From NCBI GenBank assembly GCA_013396655.1, contig WBMV01008405.1, forward strand, positions 496,911 through 560,910: a stretch of 64,000 bases of DNA, given 5' to 3'. The stretch is from Campylorhamphus procurvoides. Lineage: Eukaryota > Chordata > Aves > Passeriformes > Dendrocolaptidae. The translations under genes and the position numbers were made by a program. This document shows, in pieces, positions 38,001 through 49,399 of the stretch (positions are counted from its first letter, which is position 1; each line of letters begins with the position of its first letter). The notes beneath the pieces are model-generated. The model was not told where the DNA came from. It searched no databases and saw only the letters and a list, made by a program, of their open reading frames with translations.

Positions 38001-41000
38001 TTACTTTGCTCGAGCTGGATGGTTGCTAGCATGATCATATTCATTGAGAAGAGACCAGAAATAGTTGGTAATGATACAAAGGAAAACCTCTTTTTCTTCA
38101 CCTGGTAATTGAAGAGTTAGTATCTCTGAAACAATGACTTTGGAAAGATTTCAACACCATCAAATTGAAATGGCCTAATTCACTAAAGCCTAGTGCCTTA
38201 AAATTTTGCCCAGGTTTTTTTTTTAACAGTTTATGACTGAACTTAACTCCCTGATGCTCTTTTCCAAAGAAGGAGAAAAAGGCTTTTGGTGGTCCTATTA
38301 ATAGAAGGATGATAATTTAACCTGGGAGGAGAGATGTAACGTGAGGATATTGGTTGTTGTTATAGGCAACTGTTACTCATTCCCCGCAATTTCAGATAAA
38401 GCAGCTTCTTGGAGGGAGAACTTGTAGGGGATCTGATCAAGTGCTGCCTTCTGGGTTTTCCAGCCTGGCTGGAGCCACAGCCTTTGTAGTGCCATTTGCT
38501 TAGATGTAACATGCAGGATTATAACCTTTCCTTACACTTTCAGTGGTCTGGCCACTCTTCTCCCACTACCATCATGAACAGTTCCTTACCACTGCTAGAC
38601 CATTTCCTTTGCTCTTTTGAATGCCATGTCAAGGGATCTTAATCTCTTAATGTCTTCTCCAGTTCTGCAGTTCTCTGGAGTCAGTTTCAGTGCTAACTGA
38701 CCAATGAATGTCTCTAAGCAAATGTTAACATTAAATTAACAGTTTTAGCTAGAACAGCATTGTTACTCTTGGCTGCCATAACTCTGTCCATTTTTCTTTT
38801 GTCTCTGATGTCCATTTGGGAATGTTGCAGAGCTCTGACAGAGGTTTAAGATATTAAACTACCCTCATTGCACTGTATTGATGCTCACTTTACACCAAAA
38901 AATTGAGGCAAGAGGACTTCCTGGAATGAGAATAACCTTCCAGCTGCTTGCACTATGTCTTGCAATGCATAGTTCGTAAGGGCTGCTTAACACAGATTTC
39001 TCATTAGCACAATATTCTTGCATGCTAAATGTTTTATAGGGCATTTTTTCCAGCTACTATGGGCAATAAATAAAATTATTTTCCTGTAAGACAATAGTTT
39101 CCTGACAAATACCCTTATGAAACTGTTTTAACTCCTTACTACTACTCAGAAACCTCATGTGCTATCCTAAGTCTGTCTTTGACTGTGTGTGTTCCTCTGT
39201 GAACATCAAAGAGCCCACACTGTTATACTTCCTCAACCAGCTGTTGGCTTTAATATGCCAAATTCTGTTTTCTGTAGGATAGACTTAAGTAGTTCTTTTG
39301 GTTATTAATGGATCAGAATTTGCTTTGTCACCTTGCTTGAGTCTGAAGGGGTTTTGCATGAAGAGAAGAAACCATACTTTTCCCAGTAGTTTCTACAAAC
39401 TCCCTTGACACACAGTGATAGATCTCTGTGCCCACCATTCCATATTTCCCTAGGCAATAAATGGGAATATGGTTGAGGTTGGACAGTGGAGAAAGCCACA
39501 TTTAAGGTGATGACCTGCATGTTTTCAGAGCTGTAAGCACACTTGGGTAGCAACTGAAGTGAGGAGCAGGAGTAGAAAAATGCAGGAATAGAGGAACTTT
39601 TACCTGATCTGGTCTCAGACAGACAAGGTAGGACATGGTGTGGTAAATTAGACCTGCAGACACATGATGGTGTTTAATAAGTTCTAGTGGAAAGAAAGTG
39701 AGAGATGATTTACCGCAACATAAAACCAAGTAAATGGATGGTGTGTTGAGGTATATCAGTAGGAGTACTGAGTCACAGCTCATCATCTGGAAAACTGGAA
39801 ATTTTCAGTACAACTCAGGAGTTGCTGCATATATATTCTGGGAGCAAGGGGACGGTGACAAGCTACTCTTTTTGGAGCAAATTATAAGACAAGTGGGTTT
39901 TACCTTCTGGATGTTTCTGACCTGTAAGTTTTCCTGTCAGATTTGGGAGAACAGTATTTTACTAGGCTTTCAGTTTGTTTCTGAATCATTGTTACAATGG
40001 AATTTATTATTCCAAAACTGAATTGCTAAAGAAAAAACGGCAGAACTGTTTGGGAGGTGGGTGGGAAAGAGGAGAGGAGGGGAAAGAAAGTGTCTGTGCA
40101 TGACTGATCTAAGCTTCTGCATCTCACACACAAGGCCAACATGATAGTGTCTAATTAATAGTCATTGTGAATGACCAAATGCTGGTTTTCTTGGTTTGAA
40201 AATCAGAATTAAGAGAGCATTTCTACTGTGATGGGCTAGGTTTAATAGCAGCATTGCTATAAGACCTGAAGGAGCGATGACTTCTTTTGTGAAGGGAACG
40301 GGCTGTGCAGTGGACATGCTTCAGTGAAAAGGACAAGAATGTTCTGCTAGAATTTAATACATTTTTAACAGTTATAGGAAAGACACCTGTAGACAAACAA
40401 TACATTTATGGAGGGTTTAGTGAAAAATTAATTTGTCTAGTCTAGACTGCAGGCAGGGTGGTGGTTTCTCTTGCTCATATGCTGTATGAAGAGACCCAGT
40501 CAGACAAGCCAGTCCTTGAAGTCATTGGCAGACCTTACTGTAGGTAACTATGGAATTTCAGTGTGATATTTACTGGTTGGTAACTCTTGAGATCTACCAG
40601 TTACATTTAATAAAAATTTAGTTGAGGGGATAAAACTAGAAAACCTAACATTTTTTAATATATTTAATGTACTGTAAGCTGGAAGAGAAAGAGGATACAC
40701 ATTCAGTCTAGAGATAAAATATTCTTTATAACTTATCAGCTGTAAAAGCTTGTTCTGTATGTTTAAAAAGTGCCTTTATAAGCAGAGTTATGGCACACAA
40801 ATTTTCAATGTTCACATTGTCTCCTGAATTATTGCAGCAGTGTGCCACTAGGTTGTTAGGTTTTAAAGTGAATGACCAGAACCATTTTCTTGGTTGGAGT
40901 AGAGTCAAAAAGCTTTTACTAAATGCCTATATCAATTTTTATCCTCATCTCTATACTTTTTTGTGTGTGTGTAAGCTTTGTTTGATTTTGATATTTTTTG

Positions 41001-41371
41001 CATTACGAATAGCTGCAGATGTGCTTATATATAATTGCTGTTTATCAATTTTGTGAAATTAAACTGTTCAAACTTCTTTCAGATAAGTACCTGTCTATGT
41101 TGCTATTAAAACTATGTGTTATACTTGATACTTTTACAGATTTCTGGCTTATTACACATTAAATATTCAGGTAGTCTGGTGTCTCGCTTATGAGATGTAA
41201 GAAGAGGAAGTGAAAATAGCCTTAATTCTGCGGAAGACTAAACAAAGACAAGCCATTTTATTTTTGTAGCTTACATTTTAATATGACTAGACTACAGCAT
41301 GATATCATCGTTTGTAACATGACTGGATGGATTTGTGGCTTACCTTGAAAAGGTTGTTTCCCAAAATACAG
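35039..41371. other. Intergenic sequence, no gene seen
   Basis: No gene is supported. A T/G-rich tract lies at 35,611-35,716. A 20-odd-bp A-rich word is duplicated at 37,563-37,584 and 37,591-37,612. A short GT run lies at about 40,966-40,975. Frames reach 117 codons at most and lack protein features. The right end runs into the 468-bp duplicated segment next to the CpG island, so it is the distal upstream region of the gene that starts near 43 kb. Confidence 0.5.
35611..35716. repeat. T/G-rich low-complexity tract
   Basis: About 105 bp of T runs broken by G groups, including runs of 8 and 13 T and words such as ttttgttttgttttg. There is almost no C on the plus strand. It is probably decayed homopolymer. 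Confidence 0.75.
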
Positions 41372-41839
41372 AATTAGAATAAAGCATTTGGGGAAGGTAA
41401 ACATTGTCTTTAATGAAGTTGGATCTATTACTGTGAAAAGAATGAACGTAATATATTTTTATTATACAAATTTGAAAATTATACCAGTTGGTGTGACGCT
41501 GCATCAATGTACTCAACTCCTCACAAACCTCTTTTAACCCAGTTAGACTATTGGATTGTGCTAGTGCACACTTTTAATGTCAATATCACCCATTCGAACA
41601 AAAAGATACAAACTCGCTAATTTAAACATATGTTTTCAAGATGTAAATACATCAGGCAGAAGAGCGAGAATTAGAGAAGTATTCATAAGGGATGGGCTGT
41701 TCTTCCATCAGTGTGAGAGGTAGGACAGCATGTACACAACCTCAAGTTTAGCTGCAGTTTTAGTTACAATATAGACATTTTCCTACACTTTTATGTATTT
41801 ACCTGATGCTTTTCTCAACATGTTTTAAGCATCGCAAAA
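41372..41839 (+). repeat. 468-bp direct repeat, copy 1 (probable assembly duplication)
   Basis: The sequence from aattagaataaagcatttgg to agcatcgcaaaa recurs 818 bp downstream, with no difference seen and a constant offset from end to end. Copy 1 ends exactly at an N (41,840). Identity of this degree next to Ns points to a gap-joining artefact rather than an old duplication. The sequence itself is AT-rich, non-coding and apparently the upstream flank of the CpG-island promoter. Confidence 0.95.
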
Positions 41840-41840
41840 N
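41840..41840. other. Single N (assembly join)
   Basis: An undetermined base at the boundary between duplicate copy 1 and the GC-rich piece. A single N here most likely marks an unsized join, not a simple miscall. Confidence 0.8.
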
Positions 41841-42188
41841 CAGGTGGGCTGGCGGGCGGTGCGGCGAGGGCGGGGGCGGGCCGGCCGTGGGCAGGCGGCT
41901 CCGGTGCGGATGCCGAGCGGCGCTGCCCCCCGCACAGCGCCGGAGAGCCCCGGCCCAGTGATAAAAAGGGAAACGGGGGGGCTACCGGGAGGTGCGCGCT
42001 GCGGGTCCGCCCGGGAGTCGTGCATGGATGGAAGGATGGATGGAGGGAGGAAAAGCTGTGGAAGGAATGGGAGGCTGTGCCGAGCGATGAGCCACCTCCC
42101 ATCGCTCGCTGCCGCCCGCCCTCCCGCAGGAATCCCGGGAGGGAGGGCAGGAGGGAGGGCGGCGCGGCGGCACCCGGGACGAGCGGCT
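41841..42188. other. GC-rich 348-bp segment between Ns (displaced contig?)
   Basis: A very GC- and CpG-rich block with Sp1-like GGGCGGG boxes (41,867-41,882), several G-runs able to form a quadruplex, a GGAT-type short repeat (42,022-42,053) and alternating GGGAGG/GCCCGCC stretches. Its composition is like the CpG island downstream and unlike the AT-rich DNA on either side. It is bounded by Ns and by the two copies of the 468-bp repeat, so its true position is doubtful. It probably belongs within the CpG island, perhaps at the N at 42,969. Open frames crossing it run into N and are not trusted. Confidence 0.7.
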
Positions 42189-42189
42189 N
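42189..42189. other. Single N (assembly join)
   Basis: An undetermined base between the GC-rich segment and duplicate copy 2, the counterpart of the N at 41,840. Confidence 0.8.
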
Positions 42190-42657
42190 AATTAGAATAA
42201 AGCATTTGGGGAAGGTAAACATTGTCTTTAATGAAGTTGGATCTATTACTGTGAAAAGAATGAACGTAATATATTTTTATTATACAAATTTGAAAATTAT
42301 ACCAGTTGGTGTGACGCTGCATCAATGTACTCAACTCCTCACAAACCTCTTTTAACCCAGTTAGACTATTGGATTGTGCTAGTGCACACTTTTAATGTCA
42401 ATATCACCCATTCGAACAAAAAGATACAAACTCGCTAATTTAAACATATGTTTTCAAGATGTAAATACATCAGGCAGAAGAGCGAGAATTAGAGAAGTAT
42501 TCATAAGGGATGGGCTGTTCTTCCATCAGTGTGAGAGGTAGGACAGCATGTACACAACCTCAAGTTTAGCTGCAGTTTTAGTTACAATATAGACATTTTC
42601 CTACACTTTTATGTATTTACCTGATGCTTTTCTCAACATGTTTTAAGCATCGCAAAA
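42190..42657 (+). repeat. 468-bp direct repeat, copy 2 (probable assembly duplication)
   Basis: The second copy of 41,372-41,839. It ends at gcaaaa and continues without interruption into caaatttctaagagccagcc, the start of the CpG-rich region. Because this copy has a natural right-hand continuation and copy 1 a natural left-hand one, a single true copy joining both flanks is the simplest arrangement. Confidence 0.95.
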
Positions 42658-42968
42658 CAAATTTCTAAGAGCCAGCCGCCTCCAGCCAGGACATATCTCA
42701 CCGCCAGCTGTCAGAGACCCATCAACAACTGGGCTTCCAGCACGTTCCTGAGCATGTAAATTATTTGTAGCGGCCAAGACTCCTCGTTCGCTTGGGCGTC
42801 AGAGCAGGGGAGGCACTCGGAGCTCCTGCAGCGCCTGCCAGCCGCCTCCCCGCCGGAGGGACAGCGAGAGCACCCCTGCGCGCACAGGTGGGACACGCCG
42901 CGGTGCGGCAGCGCGGCCCGCGGGGGGCTCTTCTGCGGCCACCCCCGTCCTTTACCCCAGCGATCCCA

Positions 42969-42969
42969 N
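42969..42969. other. Single N inside CpG island
   Basis: An undetermined base flanked by cgatccca and agcgggag. GC-rich promoter DNA is a common place for sequencing gaps, so material may be missing here. Confidence 0.75.
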
Positions 42970-43036
42970 AGCGGGAGAGCCGCGCTGGCGAGGAGGAGCC
43001 GCCGCCTCATCCTGCGGCACCGGCCCGGCGAGCGCA

Positions 43037-43090
43037 GGTGGGTGAGGTGGGTGGGATGGATGTATGGATGGGTGGCATGGATGGGTGGGC
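43037..43090. repeat. GGTG/GGAT short tandem repeat
   Basis: An irregular run of ggtgggtgag, gtgggatgga, tgtatggatg and ggtggcatgg units inside the CpG island. A related GGAT run lies in the displaced GC-rich segment at 42,022-42,053, which hints that the two come from the same locus. Confidence 0.75.
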
Positions 43091-43712
43091 ATTCCGTGCC
43101 CCCGCCGCCCGTTCGGCCGTGACCCCCCACCCGCTGGCACCGTGGGGTTGGAGGTTGTGTGTGTGGGGTCTTCGTGGCTCGGAGGGCGTGAGTGTGAGGG
43201 GCTCCGTGGTGCGGCTCGAGGGGCGGGAGGCGGCGGTGGGAGCCCGTGGGCAGCGGGAGCGGGGCGGTGCCCGGCGCACCTGAGCGGGGCTGTGATGGTT
43301 GCGGGGTCTCGGGGGGTCTCCCGTGGGAGCCTTCCCGTTCTCGGGGTGGCCGGCGGTGTGGCGGCGCCGTGGTAAGGCGAGAAGGGTTCGCCTGGGATGC
43401 GTGCGCTTCGGGATGCGGGCAGCCCCGCCGGCGCTTGGGAATTTTTATTTATTTACAATATTGTATTTTTTTTTCCCCCTGTTGTTAAGACCAACTTGTT
43501 CTTGGGAAATCGCGTTTGATTTCGGTTTCTGTTCGAGTTCTGAGATTTGCGGTCGGGGCTGCGATTGCCGTGGGGAGCGCAGGGGTGCGGGTGCCCGCGG
43601 CCGCCCGTGCGCCTGCCGTGGAGCGGGGACACGAGTTTGTCTCTGCCCGCTGGTGACTTGGGAGCCTTCTCTCAAAGGGACACGGAGTCAGAGCCCTCGG
43701 GCGCCTGCTTCC

Positions 43713-43719
43713 ATGCAGG
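43713..43719 (+). other. Possible end of first coding exon (ATG CAG G)
   Basis: At the right edge of the CpG island, ATG-CAG-G is followed by the splice-donor-like GTATGA at 43,720. If spliced to the acceptor at 44,579, the single trailing G plus GT makes a glycine codon and the frame stays open through the next exon. The ATG context is weak (T at -3, C at +4). The same frame is open upstream without an obvious better start. This is a speculative gene model resting on phase agreement, which chance gives one time in three. Confidence 0.25.
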
Positions 43720-44579
43720 GTATGAGCAATTCTTAACTGGAAGAAAGGAGAAGGCATGTGCGTGCAAAAAGCCGGTTTTTCCCCCCCCCCAGAGCTTGTA
43801 CTCCGAAACTTCGCTGTTCGGCGAAACCCCGGGTCGGAACACCAGGAAGCTTTGGTTTTTCCAGGAAAGCTTGAATTTTCTGTGTTCTCGTATTTTCAGG
43901 AAAGGATTAACGCGAGGGCTGTGGGTACTGTGTGCTTAGGTCTTATTTTGATGTAAATGGTTAATTTGTCAGACTCCGTGGCATTATGCTGAAAGTGCAG
44001 AAAGCCTGGAATAAATTGAGTGGGTTTTATTGTATAAAAAAGTTCATCATTTCTAGTTCTGAGATATCGTCCAAATACTAGCGGTTTTTTTATTTGTATG
44101 CATTTCTTTATAACCTATATAAGGTAACTAAGCTGAGCGTGGAAATTGTTTCTGTAAAACTATGCTAATTTTTAAGCTAGAAGACGAAATCAGGTTTTTT
44201 GTATTTACCAAGTAATTAAGTGCAGATGTTTTCACACTGCCATTTCAGAAGTCACCTTGCTCTGTCAAGGTTAAGATCTCTCCATTAAGCAACAAGGATA
44301 ACATAAAAATCTCTAAAGCCTGTATCTGTCTTTGAGAGTTTTAAATGCCTTCTTGGTTTAAATTGAGTCAGGATTGTTCGGTTGGTTGTTTGTTTTTTCT
44401 CTTTCTTTCTCAAACACATTAAAGAGAAAAATATAAATAACTCGGTTAGAGTAACTTAACACCCATCCTACAAAGGGGGATGCTTTAGAATGTTTGTATA
44501 GAAAAACAAGTGAACTGAAAGATTGTGCTAATAGGATTTGCAGCATAAAATATGGCTAATTTCTCTTATGTGACTACAG

Positions 44580-44685
44580 GTGGCAGTGTAGAAGCCAAGA
44601 ACAAAAACTGGCAGAAATTGTATTCTGTGTGCAAGAATATGAAGAGTGTACTCATGACTAAGCACAGGAACCTGGAAAACCACAG
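44580..44685 (+). other. Candidate internal exon of unknown gene
   Basis: The segment is bounded by a reasonable acceptor (pyrimidine-rich tttctcttatgtgactacag, ending at 44,579) and a good donor (CACAG|GTATGTG at 44,686). Of the three frames only the one starting two bases in is open. It gives about 35 residues beginning GSVEAKNKNWQKLYS, basic and rich in Lys and Asn, with one Trp and one Cys and no transmembrane or signal character. I do not recognise the protein. An open frame of this length in one of three frames occurs fairly often by chance, so the splice sites carry most of the weight. An internal ATG (at codon 21 of the exon) could be the start if exon 1 is wholly non-coding. Confidence 0.35.
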
Positions 44686-47600
44686 GTATGTGAAGTGATT
44701 CATACAACTGCCTATGGTGCTCCCGGTATTTACTGTGTTCTGATATTCCTGGCTCAATAGGTATTTTTGGACCAATTATCACTTAATGTATTCACAGTAA
44801 GAGCCTAATCAAAATGTCATGGAAAAATCTATATTTGATTACGAAAAGGAGAAGAAATACTTTGAAGGCAGTATGCAAGGAGAGGTGGGATTTTCCTACT
44901 TTTTTATGTTTTATTGTAGCTATAAGGAATTGGAGCACTAAATTATATGGAGTTTTGGGGCTTTTTTCCTCTTTTAAATAATAGATTTCGTATTGATAAA
45001 CTTGGAAGCAGTCACAGGCCTGAATATCCTTGAAAAGCAGAAACTTTAGATGCAATAAAATGTTTGCATGTCTGGATGTTTTAGATGTCTTACCAGTATT
45101 GTTTCTTAATGAACACTAAGAATTGAAAGCATGAGGAGCACTACAAAATTAGGATGATGTTTCAAATAATTGTCCCGTGGTGATTTGTATGTCTTTTTAA
45201 GAGTTAAATCTTGTAAAATTAAGAAAAAAGACAACACTTTTCAATTAAGAAATAAAAATAAGCAGTACATAATATGAGCTTCTGACTAGTTCTCATATTT
45301 CAAAACAAAGGGAAGTACTAGATTACTTTAATAATTATTTGGCCATTAATTAGCAACATTAGAGTAAGGCAAAGCTTTTCTTGTATGTTTACATTGGTGT
45401 GCACTGCCTGTAGAAATCAGTCCATGGGTCTGGATTTCAGGATTCCTGGGAAGCCATAGAGGGTGGGGAAAAACTCAGAGCTGGAGCTTGAGGATTTTTT
45501 AGAACTGATGAGTGGGAAGTTATCCTGGTAAGAAACGTCAAAGTGAAATTAATGCTGTGATCATGAATATATTTATACTCTTGCTTTTAGCTGTTCCTAT
45601 TCTAGTCTAAGAGGGCTTTTTGTCTAACCCTTTAAACTGCTCCTGAGAGATGTGGTTATACTGCAAATGCCTGCAGATGACCAAGTCACCTTGTGTCAGC
45701 TACCCTGCAGTAACTGGCCTCGGGCACAGGTTTAGTTAATCCCAGTTGCAAAGTAAGTTGCCAAGAGAATTATTTATTTTGCTGTTAGAATGGACTAAGA
45801 CTGTACATCCCATAACCAAGCAGCTGTCACCAATAAACTGTTAAATTACAGTATTTTGGCATTTTGAGATTATGGAATCCAAATAAAAATGATTAATTAT
45901 TTCTACAGGGTGTTAAAAAAACAGCCTGGAATTCATAGTTCAGGTATGGTTTTGTGGGGACTCAAGCCCTGAAACTCTCTGTAAAAAAGCTGTATCTCTG
46001 TTGGGGAGTAGTAAGGCCCTGATCTCTGATGGGGGTTCTTGGGTGCTATCATAATGCTTTCAAAATTCTGTGTGCCTTGGATAGAATACCCTGAAAAGCT
46101 TTCCGAATTCTTAAGTTAAAAAAAGGTGGCTAAATGGCCTTCAGGCTGTTGTGCAGCAGCAAGTCTTCTAAGCGCCTTTGCCTGGCTGTCATGTTTTTCT
46201 TGTCACCTGTTACTTCTGAGTGGGCAGAATTTCCATATAGACTAGTAGTTCTTTTATTGTTATGTTATTTAGCAACAAGATTAAGTATCCCTTAAAAACT
46301 TACATTAATAGAGTCAGTTGAACTGTTTATGTAGCACAGATCAGCATATGCTTATGGCTTTGTTGAACATTGTTGAGTTCATTAGCTTGTGCTAACACAT
46401 TTAGAACAGAAATTGAAAATGTAATTTGTCATTGGTGCAAAATTTTAATGGGGTCTTCCATTACATCAAGTGTTCAAAATATTAAATAAAAAAAATTGTA
46501 ACTTAGCAATGTGATGCTCAAGAGTTCAATTTACAGACACTTCTCCGTGCTAATTATGAAGTATTGACATAAATGAATGAAACTACTTCTTAAAGCGCCT
46601 TTTTCACTGTATAGCAGTTGTGTGTTCACAAGATGATTCATAACATTCAGCAATTTGTGATGAATTTCCCTGCCATTACAGGAGATTACTAAGTATCTAA
46701 TGTATTTGCACTACACTGGGTTACTTTAAATTAGATTTGATGGTGGAAAGGGAACTAGAACCACTCTCTATCAAATGAAAAATCAGGCCTATTTTATTAA
46801 TCAGTTAGTATTGAATTTCTCTTTACTGTATAGTACAATTTATCTCTTACAATAAAATGTAAATTTTTAATCATCTTGCCTGTAAATACAGCAGTGACAG
46901 TGTGTGTGTGTGGAGAAACACTCAAGGCTTCTTTTGTGTTGAAAGTTGTGTACATCATAACTAATAAAATATAGCAGACTTGACGTAACTGAAAGTAGAA
47001 TTCATAGTAAGAAATCTAAATTTGGAATTTAATAGTGTGAGGTCCCATTTTGAATCAGTAAGTTTTGGTTATGTAGAATCCTCTGATTTGATGAAGGATG
47101 TATTTGTAAGTACAGCTCCCGTTAACAGTGGGTGCATCTTGGAAAACTGTTTTGTGCTCCTGTTTTGAACTAAAAGTTGTGGCTGATTCTGTTCTGTTCC
47201 CTTAAGAAAACAGTATTTAAGGGCTTGCACAATCAGTCATTTCATGCTATCATAAAGTGGCTGTAATCTGATTATAAAGCATGATTGCCCGGCCGTTGTG
47301 GGAAATGTCTGTTAATGATACCAAGGTGTTGCACAAGAAAAAATTAAACTTTCTCGCTCCTTTGTACTTGTATAGGATTGTCTTGAAAATTGTATGTGGG
47401 AACCTGAAGAATGTACTAGGCCAATGGATCAAAGATACTGAATGGAAGGCAGAGGAATTAGTAAAATTTCATAAAATAACTATTTTAAGCTGTCACAGGC
47501 ACCAGCCAGTCCAGTATTAAAGACAGATGTTTAGAAAACCACCAGAATGGTTTTAGATTAGAAAACCACTAGAAAACCAGTGTCTGTCAGGAGGATGAGG

Positions 47601-49399
47601 ATAGTCTGAATTGAAGTCTCTGGAGAGGGAGGCACAAAGTGAAAACTTCAGATGGAATACACTGACAGTAAGCGTGAATACTAGGAGTGTCTCTGAGGCC
47701 ATTTAGCTTAGACACTTTGGCTTCTGAGGACTGTAGGTTCATACCAGATCTCTAGTTAAAGAGTGGCATTTACTTGCACTCAACAGTATTAATGCAGCTG
47801 TTAAACCAAAGGGTTAGTTGTGACATTGCAAGATTCTCACTGTAGATTAATACAACTGAACTCTTGTGAAAGTCACAACATGTGAAGTGTAAGTGTAAGG
47901 AAATTATCCTTCATTAGCAAATGTGTAAAGGGAACCCCCAGGCAGGTGTTCCCAGTGCTGTATCTAGGGAGGCTCCCACTGAGCTTCCATGAGAAGTTCT
48001 AATGTAGGAGGACATCAAACCTGTAAAGGAGAAATGACCTTGAAGTTACATCCTGTTGATGAAAGCCTGTTCTCAAGTGATGGCCAAGTATCCTTCTGCT
48101 CTAGGAATGCCACTGTGTTGTGGTGATTCTAGATGATAAGAGGGGCATCTCTGGCCATGGTGGAGCTGCTAAGTGGAGTGCAACCAACTGGATTTATGGT
48201 GCTGGAAGGGAGCATATGGTAGCCTTCCAACTACATGCCAATGTGGCTTACAACAAAAAGAATCTAGACTGGCTTGTTGTGCTGGTGACATAAAGGCTTC
48301 CAGAATAGTTCTGGAAGCAATATCTGAGTTGCTAAATAGAAGATTAAGAATCTATGTAGGATCAGTTTGCAGTGTAATTCCAGTACCCTGCATGAGGACA
48401 GGCAGAAAGGGCACACAGGTCAAGATGACACTGTCTGTGGGGTTGAAGTGAGTAGGACAGAAGCTGATGAAGGTTGTGTAGAAAACTCTGAAGAACTACC
48501 TGAAAAATCTGGCCTTATTTAGACAGGAGCACAGAAGAATGGACAGGCAGACTAAAACAGAAGAGTTTTTATGTAAATGTTAGAAGACTGGAAGCTGAAG
48601 TGGAGAGACTGAATGCTTAATTCTAGTGATGTGTAGACAGTATAGGTCTACCACAGGAGAGTAGCTAGAAGGACACTGATTAGGGTTTCTGTGGAGAGCT
48701 TGGTAACAGGAACAGCCAATAGCAAAAGGCTTGCAGCTGTTGTGTAGAGGCGCAGTACAAATGCATATCCCCTAAAAACTGCTTCTTTGACCCATTAAAA
48801 AGTTTTGAAGAATAATTAGTGTGGTTGAGCAGGCTGCAGGGAACAGAAAAATATTCTCCAAAAATTAAAAAAAAAAGGGGAAAATGCAAATTAAACATAA
48901 ATTATGCAGTAAAACAAGTTAAAGTCTGATCTGTAATTTGTAAAAGGCAGAGAAGCTTGTCACAGTATCAAAAATGGGAAGGGCAATGGTCCCATAGATA
49001 ACTAAGATCCAAAAGAGCTCAAAGATGATTGCACCTGTAACTCAAAGTGTTACATGGGATACTCATGTTCATGGTAGCAGTGTAGTTGAGGATGCCAAGG
49101 TTGATGCAAGTTTTTAAAAAGGCTTCCAGAAAGCTTCTGGGGAAGGGTATGACTGGCATTCATACCAGCCAATTTTCTGGTAAATACAGTGAAGAAGAAA
49201 GCTGAAGCATTCATGGACAATTTGGTATGCCAGGAAAGAGTCAGAACAGCCTCACAGGTCTGGTAGAGTTCTTTGAAGACACTGTTGAGGTTGTGAGTAA
49301 CTGATCTCGCTGATGCAGTGCCCTTGGGTTTCAGAGTCTTGTGAGAACTACTCACCAAAGGTTGCTGAGCAAAATGAAACTGTTCTGACATAAGAGGAA
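44686..49399. other. Probable intron sequence, no gene seen
   Basis: AT-rich DNA following the candidate exon, with no convincing further exon. A segment at 45,450-45,534 has a fair donor (CTG|GTAAGAA) but stops in all three frames. A short GT run lies at about 46,902-46,911. The part from about 48,100 onward may already be eroded LINE sequence. A few frames of 60-90 codons lack protein features. Confidence 0.5.

Larger units (their letters stand above)
42770..43640 (+). promoter_or_regulatory. CpG island, probable promoter and first exon
   Basis: CpG-dense, GC-rich DNA in an otherwise AT-rich window, with many GCGG/CCGG words, NotI-like GC content and G-runs. It is interrupted only by an AT-rich patch at about 43,440-43,490. 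Islands like this normally mark vertebrate promoters. Possible plus-strand splice donors are CACAG|GTGGGA (exon end 42,887), CGCAG|GTGGGT (43,037) and GCAGG|GTATGA (43,719). No TATA box is obvious. The gene is most likely on the plus strand, given the candidate exon at 44,580. The minus strand cannot be excluded, since CpG islands are often bidirectional. The gene is not recognised. Confidence 0.75.

Noticed and set aside
41815..42334. Minus-strand frames of 135-169 codons
   Set aside because: They cross two Ns and the probable assembly join. Their Pro/Ala/Arg-rich composition comes from GC-rich promoter DNA.
42711..43283. Long frames on both strands in the CpG island
   Set aside because: GC-rich DNA has few stop codons. 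These frames contain an N, lack a convincing start and show no domain.
45450..45534. Exon-like segment with donor CTG|GTAAGAA
   Set aside because: All three frames contain stops and the acceptor lacks a pyrimidine tract.
46902..46911. (GT)5 run, and similar at about 40,966
   Set aside because: Too few units to count as a microsatellite worth annotating.
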